Of a stretch of DNA of 64,000 nucleotides, positions 34,796 through 46,836 are shown in pieces (the stretch's first letter is position 1; the number at the start of each line of letters is the position of its first letter). Under the pieces are notes generated by a model. That model worked only from the letters and a program-made list of their open reading frames with translations. It made no database searches and had not been told where the DNA came from. The position numbers and the translations under genes are program-made. The stretch covers positions 2,709,001-2,773,000 of the forward strand of contig CP084619.1 in assembly GCA_025917655.1 (NCBI GenBank), in the 5' to 3' direction. This DNA comes from Chlorella sorokiniana. Lineage: Eukaryota; Chlorophyta; Trebouxiophyceae; Chlorellales; Chlorellaceae.

Positions 34796-35295
34796 ACTGA
34801 TGATGAGTTCCTGTGAAAGTGCGCAGGCGCTACAGTCAAGGACTGTTTGAGTGGTTCCGTGGTGCTACACTCCTTGCAGTCGGCTAAAACTCCTTGATCG
34901 CCGTATTGAAGCAACCAGCAGCTACAGAAGCCTAATAGCCCCCTCTTCGTGCGCGCGGTACAAACGAGCACGACGGAACGCGAGAAGCCGCCCAGCGTCT
35001 TGAGGTCAAGCGGGAGATTGCTGCTGCACCTTCAAGACGCTCGCAAGCTTGTGACACCCTGGGGGCTCTTGGCTGTGGCCACGGCATCTTCACATCGCTA
35101 GTCAACAGGCCCCTGGCCGCTTGTGCAAGTGCGCAGGAAGGCTCTACATAGCGTTTTGGGCATCCTACCTTGCAATCCGGCCTCGTTCTTCACAGCATCG
35201 CTAGAAGCGGCAGGCTTAAAGCCCCTTGCCGCTGTTGCCCGCTCACATCCCTGCACAGGTGTGGCGTTGAGGTTAACAGATACACGGCTGCAAAG
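34796..35295. promoter_or_regulatory. Divergent region, TPR co-chaperone / ankyrin protein
   Basis: 500 bp between start codons, moderately AT-rich. It probably includes a 5' exon of the TPR gene. No specific element recognised. Confidence 0.4.
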
Positions 35296-36638
35296 ATGAC
35301 GTCACACATGGAGGAGACCATGCGCAAGCGGCAGAAGGAGGCGGAGGAGGCGTATGAGGCGATGTGGGACAATGGCAAGGGCTCGCACCATCCCGACTAC
35401 GACCCCGAGGCGGTGCGGCGCCCGCCGCTGCTGCTGAGCACCCAGGGCACAGCAGCGCTAGCACGACGGCTTGCCACCTTGTTGGGCTCCTTTGTGGGCC
35501 ACAGGCTAGCAATGTGTGCAAAACTTGGTGTGACTGAAGAGTCAGACTTTTGCTGCTGACACATGACGGCCTGGTGTCTGTGCAGAGGGGCGACGACGTA
35601 GTAAAGGCATCTCGCGAGACGGAGGAGCTGTACAATGCTATAGTCAAGGTTCGGGGGCACAATAGAGGGGCCTCGCATGCCTGCTTGTTGACAGCCAGGG
35701 AAGCGCACAGTCGTGCACAGTGCGGCACTTGGAACTGAGGGGCCGTGATCACTCCCTGCACAGAACGACATCAAGCTGGTGTACCGGAAGATCGAGGAGG
35801 GGGCAGACGTAAACTTTGTCTTTGGTCGCGCCTACAAGTGCCCCGAGGGCTACACGCCCCTCATGGTTGCTGCGCACCGTGGCAGGTGGGCCCCCCAGCA
35901 AGGTGCTGTGCCACTCTGCTCCCCCCGCCTGGCAGCTTGCATTGCTTTGAGCCTGGGTGGCCTGCTCCGCGGCTTTGCCGCAGGCTGGAGTGCTGCAAGG
36001 CGTTGCTGCGTGCCGGCGCCGACCCCAACTACATGAACGGCGCGGGCGACCTGACGGTGTTCTGGGGAATTGACGGGGGTGAGCGGGCTGCGGCGCATGG
36101 CACACCTGCTGCACCCAGCCCGTCCAGCTGCACCCCGCCCGTGCTGCCTGCATGCACATTGTGGCCTGGAAGCTGTCTCTCTCGAGCTGCCTCCTCGCCC
36201 CCACCCACCACCACCAGGCGTGGAGATCATCAAGCTGCTGGTGGATTACGGCGCTGACCTGGACGCGGTCACCCCCAAGGACTGGACGCCGCTCTCCTAC
36301 TGCAAGGCCAAGGGGAAGTACGGCGCCACCGAGGAGAAGGGGATCTACCCAGAGGTGCGCTGGCTTGCTCGACGGCACCGGACAGATGTGCACCGGCGGG
36401 CCGTGCAGCATTGATGGAAAATGTGCCTGCCGAGCGACCTGTGCACGCATCTGCTGTCCATGCATCAACGCATCTTGGGTTTAACCGCAGGACGTGCTGC
36501 GCTACTACGGCGCCACCAAGTACGGCACCGCCCGCGCCCGTGCTGGGCCGCCGCTCCCCGCGCGAATCCTTCAACCCCGAGGCTGAAGCCTTCATGCGCG
36601 AGCGTGGCAGCTATCAATATGAGCCGGAGCACCCCTGA
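35296..36638 (+). CDS. Ankyrin-repeat protein
   Basis: Charged helical N terminus (MTSHMEETMRKRQKEAEEAY, SHHPDYDPEA), then about three ankyrin repeats: NDIKLVYRKIEEGADVNFVF with GYTPLMVAAHRGR, LECCKALLRAGADPNYMNG, and VEIIKLLVDYGADLDAVTPK with DWTPLSYCKAKGKYG, then a tail with FNPEAEAFMRERGSYQYEPE. Exons: 35296-35412, 35584-35648, 35764-35885, 35984-36078, 36218-36354 and 36491-36638, all GT-AG. The frame changes by one in the last exon, near 36530, where the translation passes from YYGATKYGTA into the tail. Binding partner and role unknown; such proteins usually act as scaffolds. Confidence 0.83.
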
Positions 36639-36918
36639 GGCGCCGGTGTCTCGGCAGCTGGGCAGCGCTCCGCACACAGTGCACCCCCTGCAAGTGGAGC
36701 ACGGCGTCACGCTGCGCACACGGGGCGGCTGGCGGCAGCGCAGTCGTGTGCTACTCAACCATTTCTGTCTTGCATTCTGGTACCTGCGTTGGTCTCAGTG
36801 TAACCTGGATTCGGCTCGCACCTCGGCTCGGGGCGTTTGCGTCTGGAAGTCTGGCCCGTGAGCGGCTGCAGCCGTTGCGCCCAGGACAGTCGTCGACGAA
36901 GGCATTAGGCGATTGTGA

Positions 36919-37747
36919 ATGTCAGCAGAGGACTTCGGCATAGGTCGTGCGAAGACCGGTGGCGTGCAGGCAGCGGCGGCGCAGTGGCACAGGGCGGTAG
37001 AAACGCTCCACCGCTCATGCCATGCAGCAGTGCAGCAGTTTGGTGGCAACCTGGCCAAAGTGCACCTCAGCGTGTCAAAGCAGCTCCCGGCTTGGCTTGG
37101 CCGCGGAAACACTCAGCAGCAGCAATGCCAGTTGCCAGCCTGAGTCACTCCACAGCGGCGGGCGGGCTGGCGCCAGCAGGCTGGGCGGGTGGGGGCCCTG
37201 GCGGTGGCGTGACGCGTGAGGAGGTGGGACGTGCCACCTGGACATTCCTGCACACCCTGGCGGCCCAGTACCCAGAGAAACCAACACGGCAGCAGCAGCG
37301 GGATGCCCGCAACCTGGTGAGCCGGTTGGGCGGCGGTTGGCGGCCGGCGGATAGCGACCGGGTGGCAATGCTGGAGCCCCCAGCACCCCTGCTTGCTGCC
37401 TGCTGCCCAATGGTTCACCGGTTTGCCGCGCTCTTGCCAGCTGCGCCATCCGGTTGGTCTATGCACCTCCCCGCGTCCCCGCAGATGGACATCCTCACTC
37501 GCATGTACCCCTGCGGCGAGTGCGCCAGCCACTTCCGCCACGTGGTGGCCGCGGCGCCGCCCGCGTCGCCTCGCGCGCCGACTTCTCGCGCTGGATGTGC
37601 GAGGCGCACAACACCGTCAGCCGCCGCCTGGGCAAGCCCTCTTTCAACTGCGCCCTGGTGGAGGCGCGGTGGGCGGGCGTGGAGTGCGGCGAGGAGGGCG
37701 AGGGCGGCGGTAGTGCTTGCAGCCTGGAGGTGGGGCGGCGCCGCTGA
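36919..37747 (+). CDS. ERV1: ERV1/ALR FAD-linked sulfhydryl oxidase
   Basis: ERV1 reoxidises Mia40 in the mitochondrial intermembrane space and uses FAD and a CxxC. The core is plain: [40 protein letters not shown] (active CGEC), [31 protein letters not shown]. Two exons: to 37316 and 37485-37747. As in plant ERV1, the extra cysteines are C-terminal ([13 protein letters not shown]) rather than N-terminal, but the spacing is wider than the plant Cx4C. The start is uncertain. An ATG at 36919 opens a frame with a plausible plant-like N terminus ([20 protein letters not shown]) but must change frame near 37130; ATG 37125 is in frame with the core and would give a short form. A one-base break also lies near 37565. 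Confidence 0.9.
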
Positions 37748-38086
37748 TGTCAACATCAGTTGAGGCATCTAATGTGGGCCTGCTTACGGCAGCGCTGTGC
37801 ACTCGTTTCCCCTTGTTCCTCCCATGATATTGCTCTCACCCGCTATTTTGCGTGCTACCTCACTCTGTTCTCATGTGACTGCTCTCAGCTGAACCTTCCT
37901 CAGTAACTTATTGTTGCGTTCTTCACATGCCATGCCAGATGCGTTCAATACGATACATGCAAGCGCGAAAAGAAGAGCGGTGGGGAGTAAGATGTAAAGC
38001 AGTGAAGAGCAAGCATGGATCCAGATGGAAGCGACCTGTGCGGCACATGGCTGCTGTGCCTGGGGGAAGCCGGCAGGCAGCAGCGG
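37748..38086. other. Convergent 3' spacer ERV1 / DNAJC8-like
   Basis: 339 bp tail-to-tail, AT-richer than coding DNA, with a + strand TGTAA at 37993-37997. No gene seen. Confidence 0.5.
37993..37997 (+). terminator. TGTAA poly(A)-signal candidate for ERV1
   Basis: Algal-type TGTAA 246 bp after the ERV1 stop and 90 bp before the convergent stop. Confidence 0.45.
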
Positions 38087-40143
38087 CTACCAATCCTTGT
38101 CCTCCCGCTTGGGCCCCGCGTGCTTCATGGGTGGAGGGCGGAACTGCTCGCCCACCGGCCGCTGGATGTAGCGCCGCTCCGCGTCGCTCTCCTTCTGCTT
38201 GGGGGCTTCAGGCCGCCCATCACTGCAGAGGGCAGAGTGGGGCAGGTGGGCGCAGCGGGCCAAGCTCGTGAGGGAGGGGGAATCGGTGGCCAAGGTTGCG
38301 TGCAAAGAAGGCTGGCCACGCCCATCTCCGGCCGACCCACCCGTCTTCTGCTTCTTGCTTTTCTTGCCCACAAAGTCCCGCCAGCTGCCCACGCGCTCGT
38401 CCCGCGTCTTCTCCCATGCCTTTTCGTTCTTGGCCTTGGCCTTGGCCACCTCCTTCTCCTCCTTGAACTCCGCCTTGGCCCGCTCTTCCTCCTCAGCAAT
38501 CTGCAGGGGAGGGGCCCGGCGCATGAATGCGAGCGTGTTTCTTGTTTCGTTGGGCATGAGGATGGGCACAGCTGCGCACACTCGTGCAGCAGGCGGTGAG
38601 CACGCATGCCAGCAGGGCTTCACCCGCTTGGTGAGCTTGCGCTTGCGCCACTCGGCGCGGGCCATCACGTCCCGCGCCTTGACCTTCCACTGCTCGTGGA
38701 ACTCTTCGGTCTGCGGGGAGAAGGGGAGACGGGGGCAGGGAGGGAGGGAGGTGGGTGCCATGCTGGTGAGCAAACACAGGGGCCTCAGCACCCCGCGTGC
38801 ACATCGCACCAGGCGCGGTCGGTGCAGCGCACGCGCCCGGCGGCCCCACCTGCTCAAAGGCGGCCACCACTCCCTGCTTGCCCTCCTCGTTCATCATGGA
38901 CGCCAGGCGCACCGCCGCGTCGCCCTTGGCCGCCTTCTTCCAATCCTTGATCACCTCCTCTGCAGGGAAAGGAGCGGGGCAGGCAGGGGGCCAGGCAGAG
39001 GCGGTCCGGGGATGACGTCGTGCCGGCAAGCGCACGACACACAGGCCACCGCTGGCTAGCACCATGCTCAAGCCAACCATGCCGAGAAGCCATCCCAGCC
39101 TGCAAGACCTGCAGGCAAAGCTGGTTCTGCAGCCCCAGAACCGGCGGCGGGTGCACGCGGGCCCCCGCCATGCCAGCAGCGCCCTTGCAGCCCTGCAAGT
39201 GGCAGCGCCCGAGGGGCCACCCCCCATCCTGCACACCCACACCCACACACCCTTGGCGTGGTCCAGCAGGAACTGCAGCTTGGCCCGCTTCTCCTCATCC
39301 TGCAGGTCCTTGGCCGCCGCGCCAATCACCTCAAAGGCGTCCTTGGCCCGCGCGTGCTTGCACTTGTCGGGGTGCACCATGAGTGACACCTGCGACGGGG
39401 GGTGGCAGCCAGCAGGGCGGGACCAGGCTCACGCTGGTGACAACAAGCTCCTGTGCCCATGGCGGCGTGGGTGCGGTGGAAGACCGCCGCCCGCGCACCT
39501 TGCGGTACTGCCGCCGCACTTCCTCCACGCTGGCGCCGTTGCGCAGGTTGAGCTGCTCGTAAGGGTTGAGCTTGAAGGCGGACAGGATGCGGTTGACCTC
39601 GCCCTCGCGCTCCGCGTCCTTGAGGTCAGTGTAAAACTCCTGGAGGGGGGGAGGTGGGGGAAACACCGCGACAGCTGCAATGCTGAGCGCGCAGCGGGAT
39701 AGAGCGCGTGGTCAACGTGCAGCCCTTCCCAGCACGCCTGCCATGCTGGGAAACGCCACTCAGCCTCCCTGCCACCAAACAATACCTTGAGCGCCTCTTC
39801 ATCGTAGGGGGATCTCTATGACTGCCGCCTCCCTGGCCTTCTCTGCCTCCTCAAGCTCCCGCTGCGCCACAATCAAGGGATCCTCCTCCTCCTCCGGCAG
39901 CGGCGGCGCACCCAACGCCGACGCATCCCCATCAGCGGGCAAGGGCGGCGCCTCACCACCATCTACTGCACCTGCAGCTGTTGATCCCGGTTCCAATGGT
40001 GCCTCTGGCAGTGGTGGTTGCGCCGCCCCTGCCTCTCCAGCTGCAGGCGCGGCAGGGTCAGCCGGCAGGGGAGGCGGCGCCGCGACCTCCCCGTCTGGCA
40101 ACGGCGGTTCGGGCAACAACGCAGGCAACGGCGCCTCCGCCAT
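38087..40143 (-). CDS. DNAJC8: DNAJC8/SPF31-like spliceosomal J-domain protein
   Basis: DNAJC8 (SPF31) is a J-domain protein found with spliceosomes. From the ATG at 40143 there is a Pro/Ala-rich N terminus, EEDPLIVAQRELEEAEKARE, then the conserved region: EFYTDLKDAEREGEVNRILS, FKLNPYEQLNLRNGASVEEV, RRQYRK joined to VSLMVHPDKCKHARAKDAFE (HPD intact), EVIKDWKKAAKGDAAVRLAS, TEEFHEQWKVKARDVMARAE, WRKRKLTKR, a Lys/Glu-rich helix, RDERVGSWRDFVGKKSKKQK, and RRYIQRPVGEQFRPPPMKHA. SWRDF and the basic tail match SPF31. About seven exons. The frame changes at the C run near 39810 between EIP and YDEEALK. Head-to-head with DIM1 across 930 bp. Confidence 0.92.
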
Positions 40144-41073
40144 TACCAATAGCACGCTGCTTGCAGGCGGAAGCAGAAGAGAGGCAGATCGAGCGGGACA
40201 AGCGATTCCAAAAGGTGGCGGGGGTTCGGTGAAGTAGTTTGAATTGATGTTGTAGGAAAGCCGGTTGCGAGGGACGCACGGTAGCTGAAACAGAACCACA
40301 GACCCAGCGCCGGCAGTACAATGTCCTGCCGGTGCCGGTCGTCCCTGATCAGAAAGCAGGCTGTGGTCCGTGCAGCTATACTGTAGCAGCTCTGAAAAGC
40401 TCATCACTCGATAGCAATACAACTTAGAAACCCTGAACGAGAGGGGCACCGCCCTTGCCGTGGTTGCCAGCCCTTAGTCAAAAGGTCACGGTTGTTATTA
40501 AAATCCAGGTTCATCTTGTGCAAAGGAGCGGACAAGCCACGTTGGTGCCAGCTCTCAGCGCTAGACTTCCACCTGCGGGCAGGTCACCGTCATTTGCAGG
40601 CCGCTTCAAGCGGAGCGCTGTTCTGTATGCAGCGTTTTGACGATTATTTGGCGTGGATACTTGCAATGTCTGAAGGCTGAATTGCCCTCCGCCCTGGCCA
40701 AGCTGGGCAGCTCGGCACCAACTGGTGCACCGACGGCGCAGGCTCAGCATCGGATGAGCCTGATGCTTGGCTGCTGCTAGCTGCACTGGGCTGCTTTTGA
40801 CAGCGGATCACGCTCGATTATTGCGATAGAATGCCAGCTGTGCAGCCTCCGCAGCACCCAAGTGTTGCTGGACGGCGCCTTCGCCACCTTGGCGGCGCCT
40901 CCGCTAAGACAGCCTTGCGGCTTTAACGCATGCCAACGTGAATTCATCTCGAGTATATGATCTTATAGTCTCTCAGCCACTTATCGACGCGTGGGCTGCT
41001 CCGCATACATGTGCAATTGTTTGTGACGGCGACATCAGCTCGCAACTGTGTTTTATAGCAGCAAGAAGTAACC
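40144..41073. promoter_or_regulatory. Divergent region DNAJC8-like / DIM1
   Basis: 930 bp between start codons, lower in GC. It must contain both promoters and leaders. A TTTTATAG lies just upstream of the DIM1 ATG. I see no coding sequence with family similarity. Confidence 0.45.
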
Positions 41074-43282
<2,209 letters not shown>

Positions 43283-44200
43283 CGGCGCGCCGCCGCCCCC
43301 AGCCTTGCAACTGCTGCACCTCGCCACCCGCCGCGGGCGGCGTGCCAGAGGCATCGGTTACAGGGCGCAGGCAGGGTGCGCGGAGTGAGGCGGCACGTGC
43401 GGAGGGCGTGCCCTCCAGGCTGTGGCAAGCGCCAAGGAGGGGGTGCCTGGCGGGCGGTGTGTGCCAGCAGGCACGGGAGGAGGGCCCGGGCACGGGTGCA
43501 GGGCTGGAAGGAGCAGGCGCTCACGGGCATGCGGCGGTGCAGCGCATGGGTTTGGCGCAAGGAGCAGGACAAGTGCCACATGGGGGGGGCTCTGGCCAGA
43601 AAGCGGAGCCAGCGACTGGCGACAGGTCAAGGAGGCGTTGGTGGGGTGGTGCAAGAGCGTCCCGCCGACGCGTCTACATGTTCCAAACCACGGCCCCAAA
43701 CCAAGGAAGACGGCGACATGATCGGAGTAAGGGGAGCGCCAAAGGGGGTTAGCGGGGGAGACAGGGTGACTCTGCCCGCTGTAGACCAAAAGAAGCTCGA
43801 AAGCAGTAGGGGGCAGTGTGTCAACTTCAACAGCGCATACATGGGGGACGAAGGGGTGGAGGCTGCATGCCAAGAGCATGGGCGCAGCGAGGTGACAGCA
43901 GGCGCAGGCGGGGCCGCCGCGAGGGGGTGATGGTTGACAGTTTGCCAGCCGGGCGCGCAGGGATGGCGTGTTTGAGTGTGTCCAGGGATTCAGGTGTGCG
44001 TGATGAAATGGGAGTACATCGATGAGAGGGCGAGGCAGAGAAGGCAGGCCGCTGGCCACAAATTCATTGGCGCGTAAAGAGTGTTGGCAGCGCTGAAAAG
44101 GCAATGAGTGCCAGCCATGTGTTGTTTATGCATGCAGCAGGAAGCCAGGGAAGATGCAGGGGGTGGCAGCGACCGTTGAAAGCGGTGCTGGCAGGCTCCA
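43283..44200. other. Convergent 3' region DIM1 / RWP-RK gene
   Basis: 918 bp tail-to-tail, strongly purine-rich on the + strand from about 43380 to 43930. Long open frames exist on both strands (184 codons + at 43376-43930; 248 codons - at 43358-44104), but their translations are biased and match nothing known. Most likely overlapping 3' UTRs. Confidence 0.45.
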
Positions 44201-45786
44201 TCATGGGGCAGTGACCAGAGTGCCCATGATGGCAGCCAGCAGCTGCGCCGCCCCCTTGCCGCCTCCTTCCTCCTTCACCGTGAAGGGGCAGGGCAGCGCC
44301 CTAGCTTGCACCTGCTGAAGGGGTGGTGCTGCGGGCGCGGGCCCCCGACCCGGCTGTGGCGCTGCTGCCGCCAGCTGGGCCAGCTGGGCCAGCAGCACCT
44401 GCCCCTGGGCCTGTGCCACGGGCGCACCGGCTGGAGGCCCCAGCAGCTGTGGCTGGTTCAGGGCTGCCAACTGCTGCAGCACACCTGCTGCGTCCAAGCC
44501 CGCGGCCTGCGGGGCGGGCTGGGCGGCTGCGCCCAGCGCGGCACACGCGCCACCCTGTAGCAGCTGCAGCAGCTGCGCCGCAGGCTCGGGGGCGGCGGTG
44601 GACACGGGCGGCGGCAGCAGGCGGGTAAAGCTGCTAGGGGGCGCTCCAGGCCCCGCTGCCTGGTCGCTGATGCGCCGCACAAGCTCGGCTATGGTCGCCT
44701 GCTGCTGCTGCTGCGCGCCGCCGCCGCTGCCTGCTGCAGCAGGTGCTCCCCAGCCAGCCGGTGCAGGCTAGGGGCGAGGGGGCCGCCGCCGTAGGCAGCC
44801 GGGCCCACCAGTGCCTGCAACAGCTGGCCCAGCTGCTGCGAGCCGTCGGCGGCGCCAGGGGGCTGCACCAGCGCGGGGGGCGCGCGGGCAAAGTCGCTGG
44901 CGCAAGAGCTGCCGCTGAGGGTGCCGCTGACCTGCGCCAGCGTGTGTGCGTGCGTGGGGCTGCCCGCCGCCGCGGCAGTCAGCGCCGATTGGCTGGGGGC
45001 GGCAGCGGCGGCGGCGGCTGCGTCAGCTGGAAGGGCTGCGAGGGGAGCTGAGCGGGCATCAGTGGCGGCAGGTGCCCGCTGGAACAGCTGCCTTTGGGAG
45101 CGCCGCTGCGGAAGGGCCACCGCATGATGCCCAACTTGCGGCACACCTTCTGCACGTGGGCAGGAGCAGAGTGGCACTTGAGAGGGAGGCGTCCACGAAG
45201 TGAACCAGGGCACTTGCTGGCCACTTTGCAACGGAAACGCGGAGGAGCGTGCATGCAAGGAGCGCAGATGTGCGTCGGCCCCCCGCTTGCCTTGAATGTG
45301 GTGACGCAGACGCCCACCTCTGCCGCGGCCAGCTCGATGGGGAGGTGCTGCAGGTCAGGGAGCAGGTGCGGGCACTGAGCGCGGCTGGCCAAAGGACCCG
45401 TGCCAGCCACGTTGCGAACGTGGGCAGCTCAGCTGGCGCGCAAACCCACCTGCAGCGCCAGAACCTCGGGAGAGTGACAGTGCAAGCCAGCCTGCCTGAC
45501 TTGCAAACCTGCGACGTAGGGCAGCCAAGAGGCAGCAGGACTGGGGCCCAAAAATGCGGCGGCTGCAGGCTTGCGGAGAACCAGGTGGGCCTCACAGTAC
45601 CAGGGCAGGGGGTGCTGGCCTGCAGCAGGTTGCCGCCAGCAGGGGCCGCAAAAGCTCCTTGCAGGCTATCTGGCTCACCTTACGCCGTGTCTGCCCGCTC
45701 ATGGCCTTGGCAGCGCTACGGCTATGCGCCTGCCTGGGGCGGGGCTTACCGCGGTTGCCGTTCTGCGCTGCGGGCGTGCTCGACAC
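44201..45786 (-). CDS. RWP-RK domain transcription factor
   Basis: RWP-RK proteins (RKD, NLP and algal MID/NIT2 types) are DNA-binding regulators of nitrogen response or gametogenesis. Start at 45786 (MSSTPAAQNGNRGKPRPRQA), with SGQTRRK before the first donor. The domain is split: LPIELAAAEVGVCVTTFK, then a 141-nt GC-AG intron (45150-45290), then KVCRKLGIMRWPFRS. RWP is present but the usual RK that follows reads RS. Downstream is a long low-complexity Gln/Ala/Pro region (LLQLLQGGACAALGAAAQ, VLLAQLAQLAAAAPQPG) to TVKEEGGGKGAAQLLAAIMG and the stop at 44201. No PB1 or NLP N-terminal domain is visible, so it is RKD-like by length. Frame is uncertain in the low-complexity part near 44690-45010. 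Confidence 0.82.
45150..45290 (-). other. In-frame GC-AG intron inside the RWP-RK domain
   Basis: Donor AAG/gcaagc and acceptor cgtgcag/AAG join TTFK to KVCRKLGI, as the family requires. The intron is 141 nt, a multiple of three, and has no stop in the reading frame, so a retained copy would still be translated. Confidence 0.75.
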
Positions 45787-46836
45787 GCAGTAACGAGCGT
45801 ATTGAGAGGGACTGACTGCCGCGGAGAAGGGCCTGTGAGTGTCGCGGCTGGCGGGCGCTTTGTGCGCTCAAACCATGCGTTGGAGAAGGAAGGGCAGCGG
45901 CGAAGGCTATGTATGGATTGTTGGAGCACAACAGAGTGCACCCTGCACGTCTTTCGTTCGCCTAACATCAACCTTACGACGTCGTGACAATGTGAAGGGT
46001 CCTCACATGGCCAGACATGAATGGTGCTCAAAGCCTCTCAAGAACTAAGAACGATGAGAAGGGTGTCAAGTTCTAATGTAAAGCGTCAGTGCCCCGGGCA
46101 CGTCCGCCAAAAGTGCCTCAAGCTGCAAAGGCTGCTGTTTGTGAACCCATATGCAAATCATGCGCATGGCGTTGCAGAACATGCTGGGAGAAGCCGACTG
46201 TCTGGGGACAGGGGGCCACATCCGCCCCAGGTGCGCCGCCACGACATGGCAGTCACGAAGCTGTGTTCGAAATGATGCATTCTGGCTTCTGTCTCTTGCA
46301 GCATGGTGGTGCAGGAAGTGGTCCGTGGTTGGCTCAACTGTTAGTGCTTGTGAGTGGAAGGACCGCTGTGCTTTGTGATTGAGGACCGAAACCGCCGGGC
46401 GGCAGCGTTGCCGGTGCTATGGAGCTGTGCAGGCTGACTGCTGCTACAAGCAGGCAGCCAAGAGAGTTTGAAAGGGTAATTTGCCTCGTGCAGCCCCAAC
46501 GTATACAGTTATGAGTGCAAACCAAAGGCGGAGTTGGTGGCTTCCAGTTCCACCCCCGGCTGGTGTATGTCAAGCAGCTGATGGGTGGCACCTCTTTGGA
46601 GGCCAACCAGGCACCACACAGCGCTGCTTTTCGCCACAAACACCAAGTCATGCTAGTTCTGGGCATCCCAGCTCTTCAAGGCACCAGCCGTAGCGCGCCT
46701 CCCCATGATCCGCCACCTCACCCTCTGCCAGCTGAACCCGCCATCCACGCATCGCGGCCTCCCGATTGCCCCGATCGATTGACTTCATCGCAGCAATAAT
46801 CTGTTGCAGTCTCGAGAGCTCAGGTTCCTCTTCCCC
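45787..46836. promoter_or_regulatory. Divergent region RWP-RK gene / TL29-like gene
   Basis: 1.05 kb between start codons, lower in GC, with several short open frames that look random. Both promoters must lie here. No specific motif recognised. Confidence 0.45.

Noticed and set aside
43376-43930. 184-codon + strand frame after DIM1
   Set aside because: Biased composition, no family match, in a convergent 3' region.
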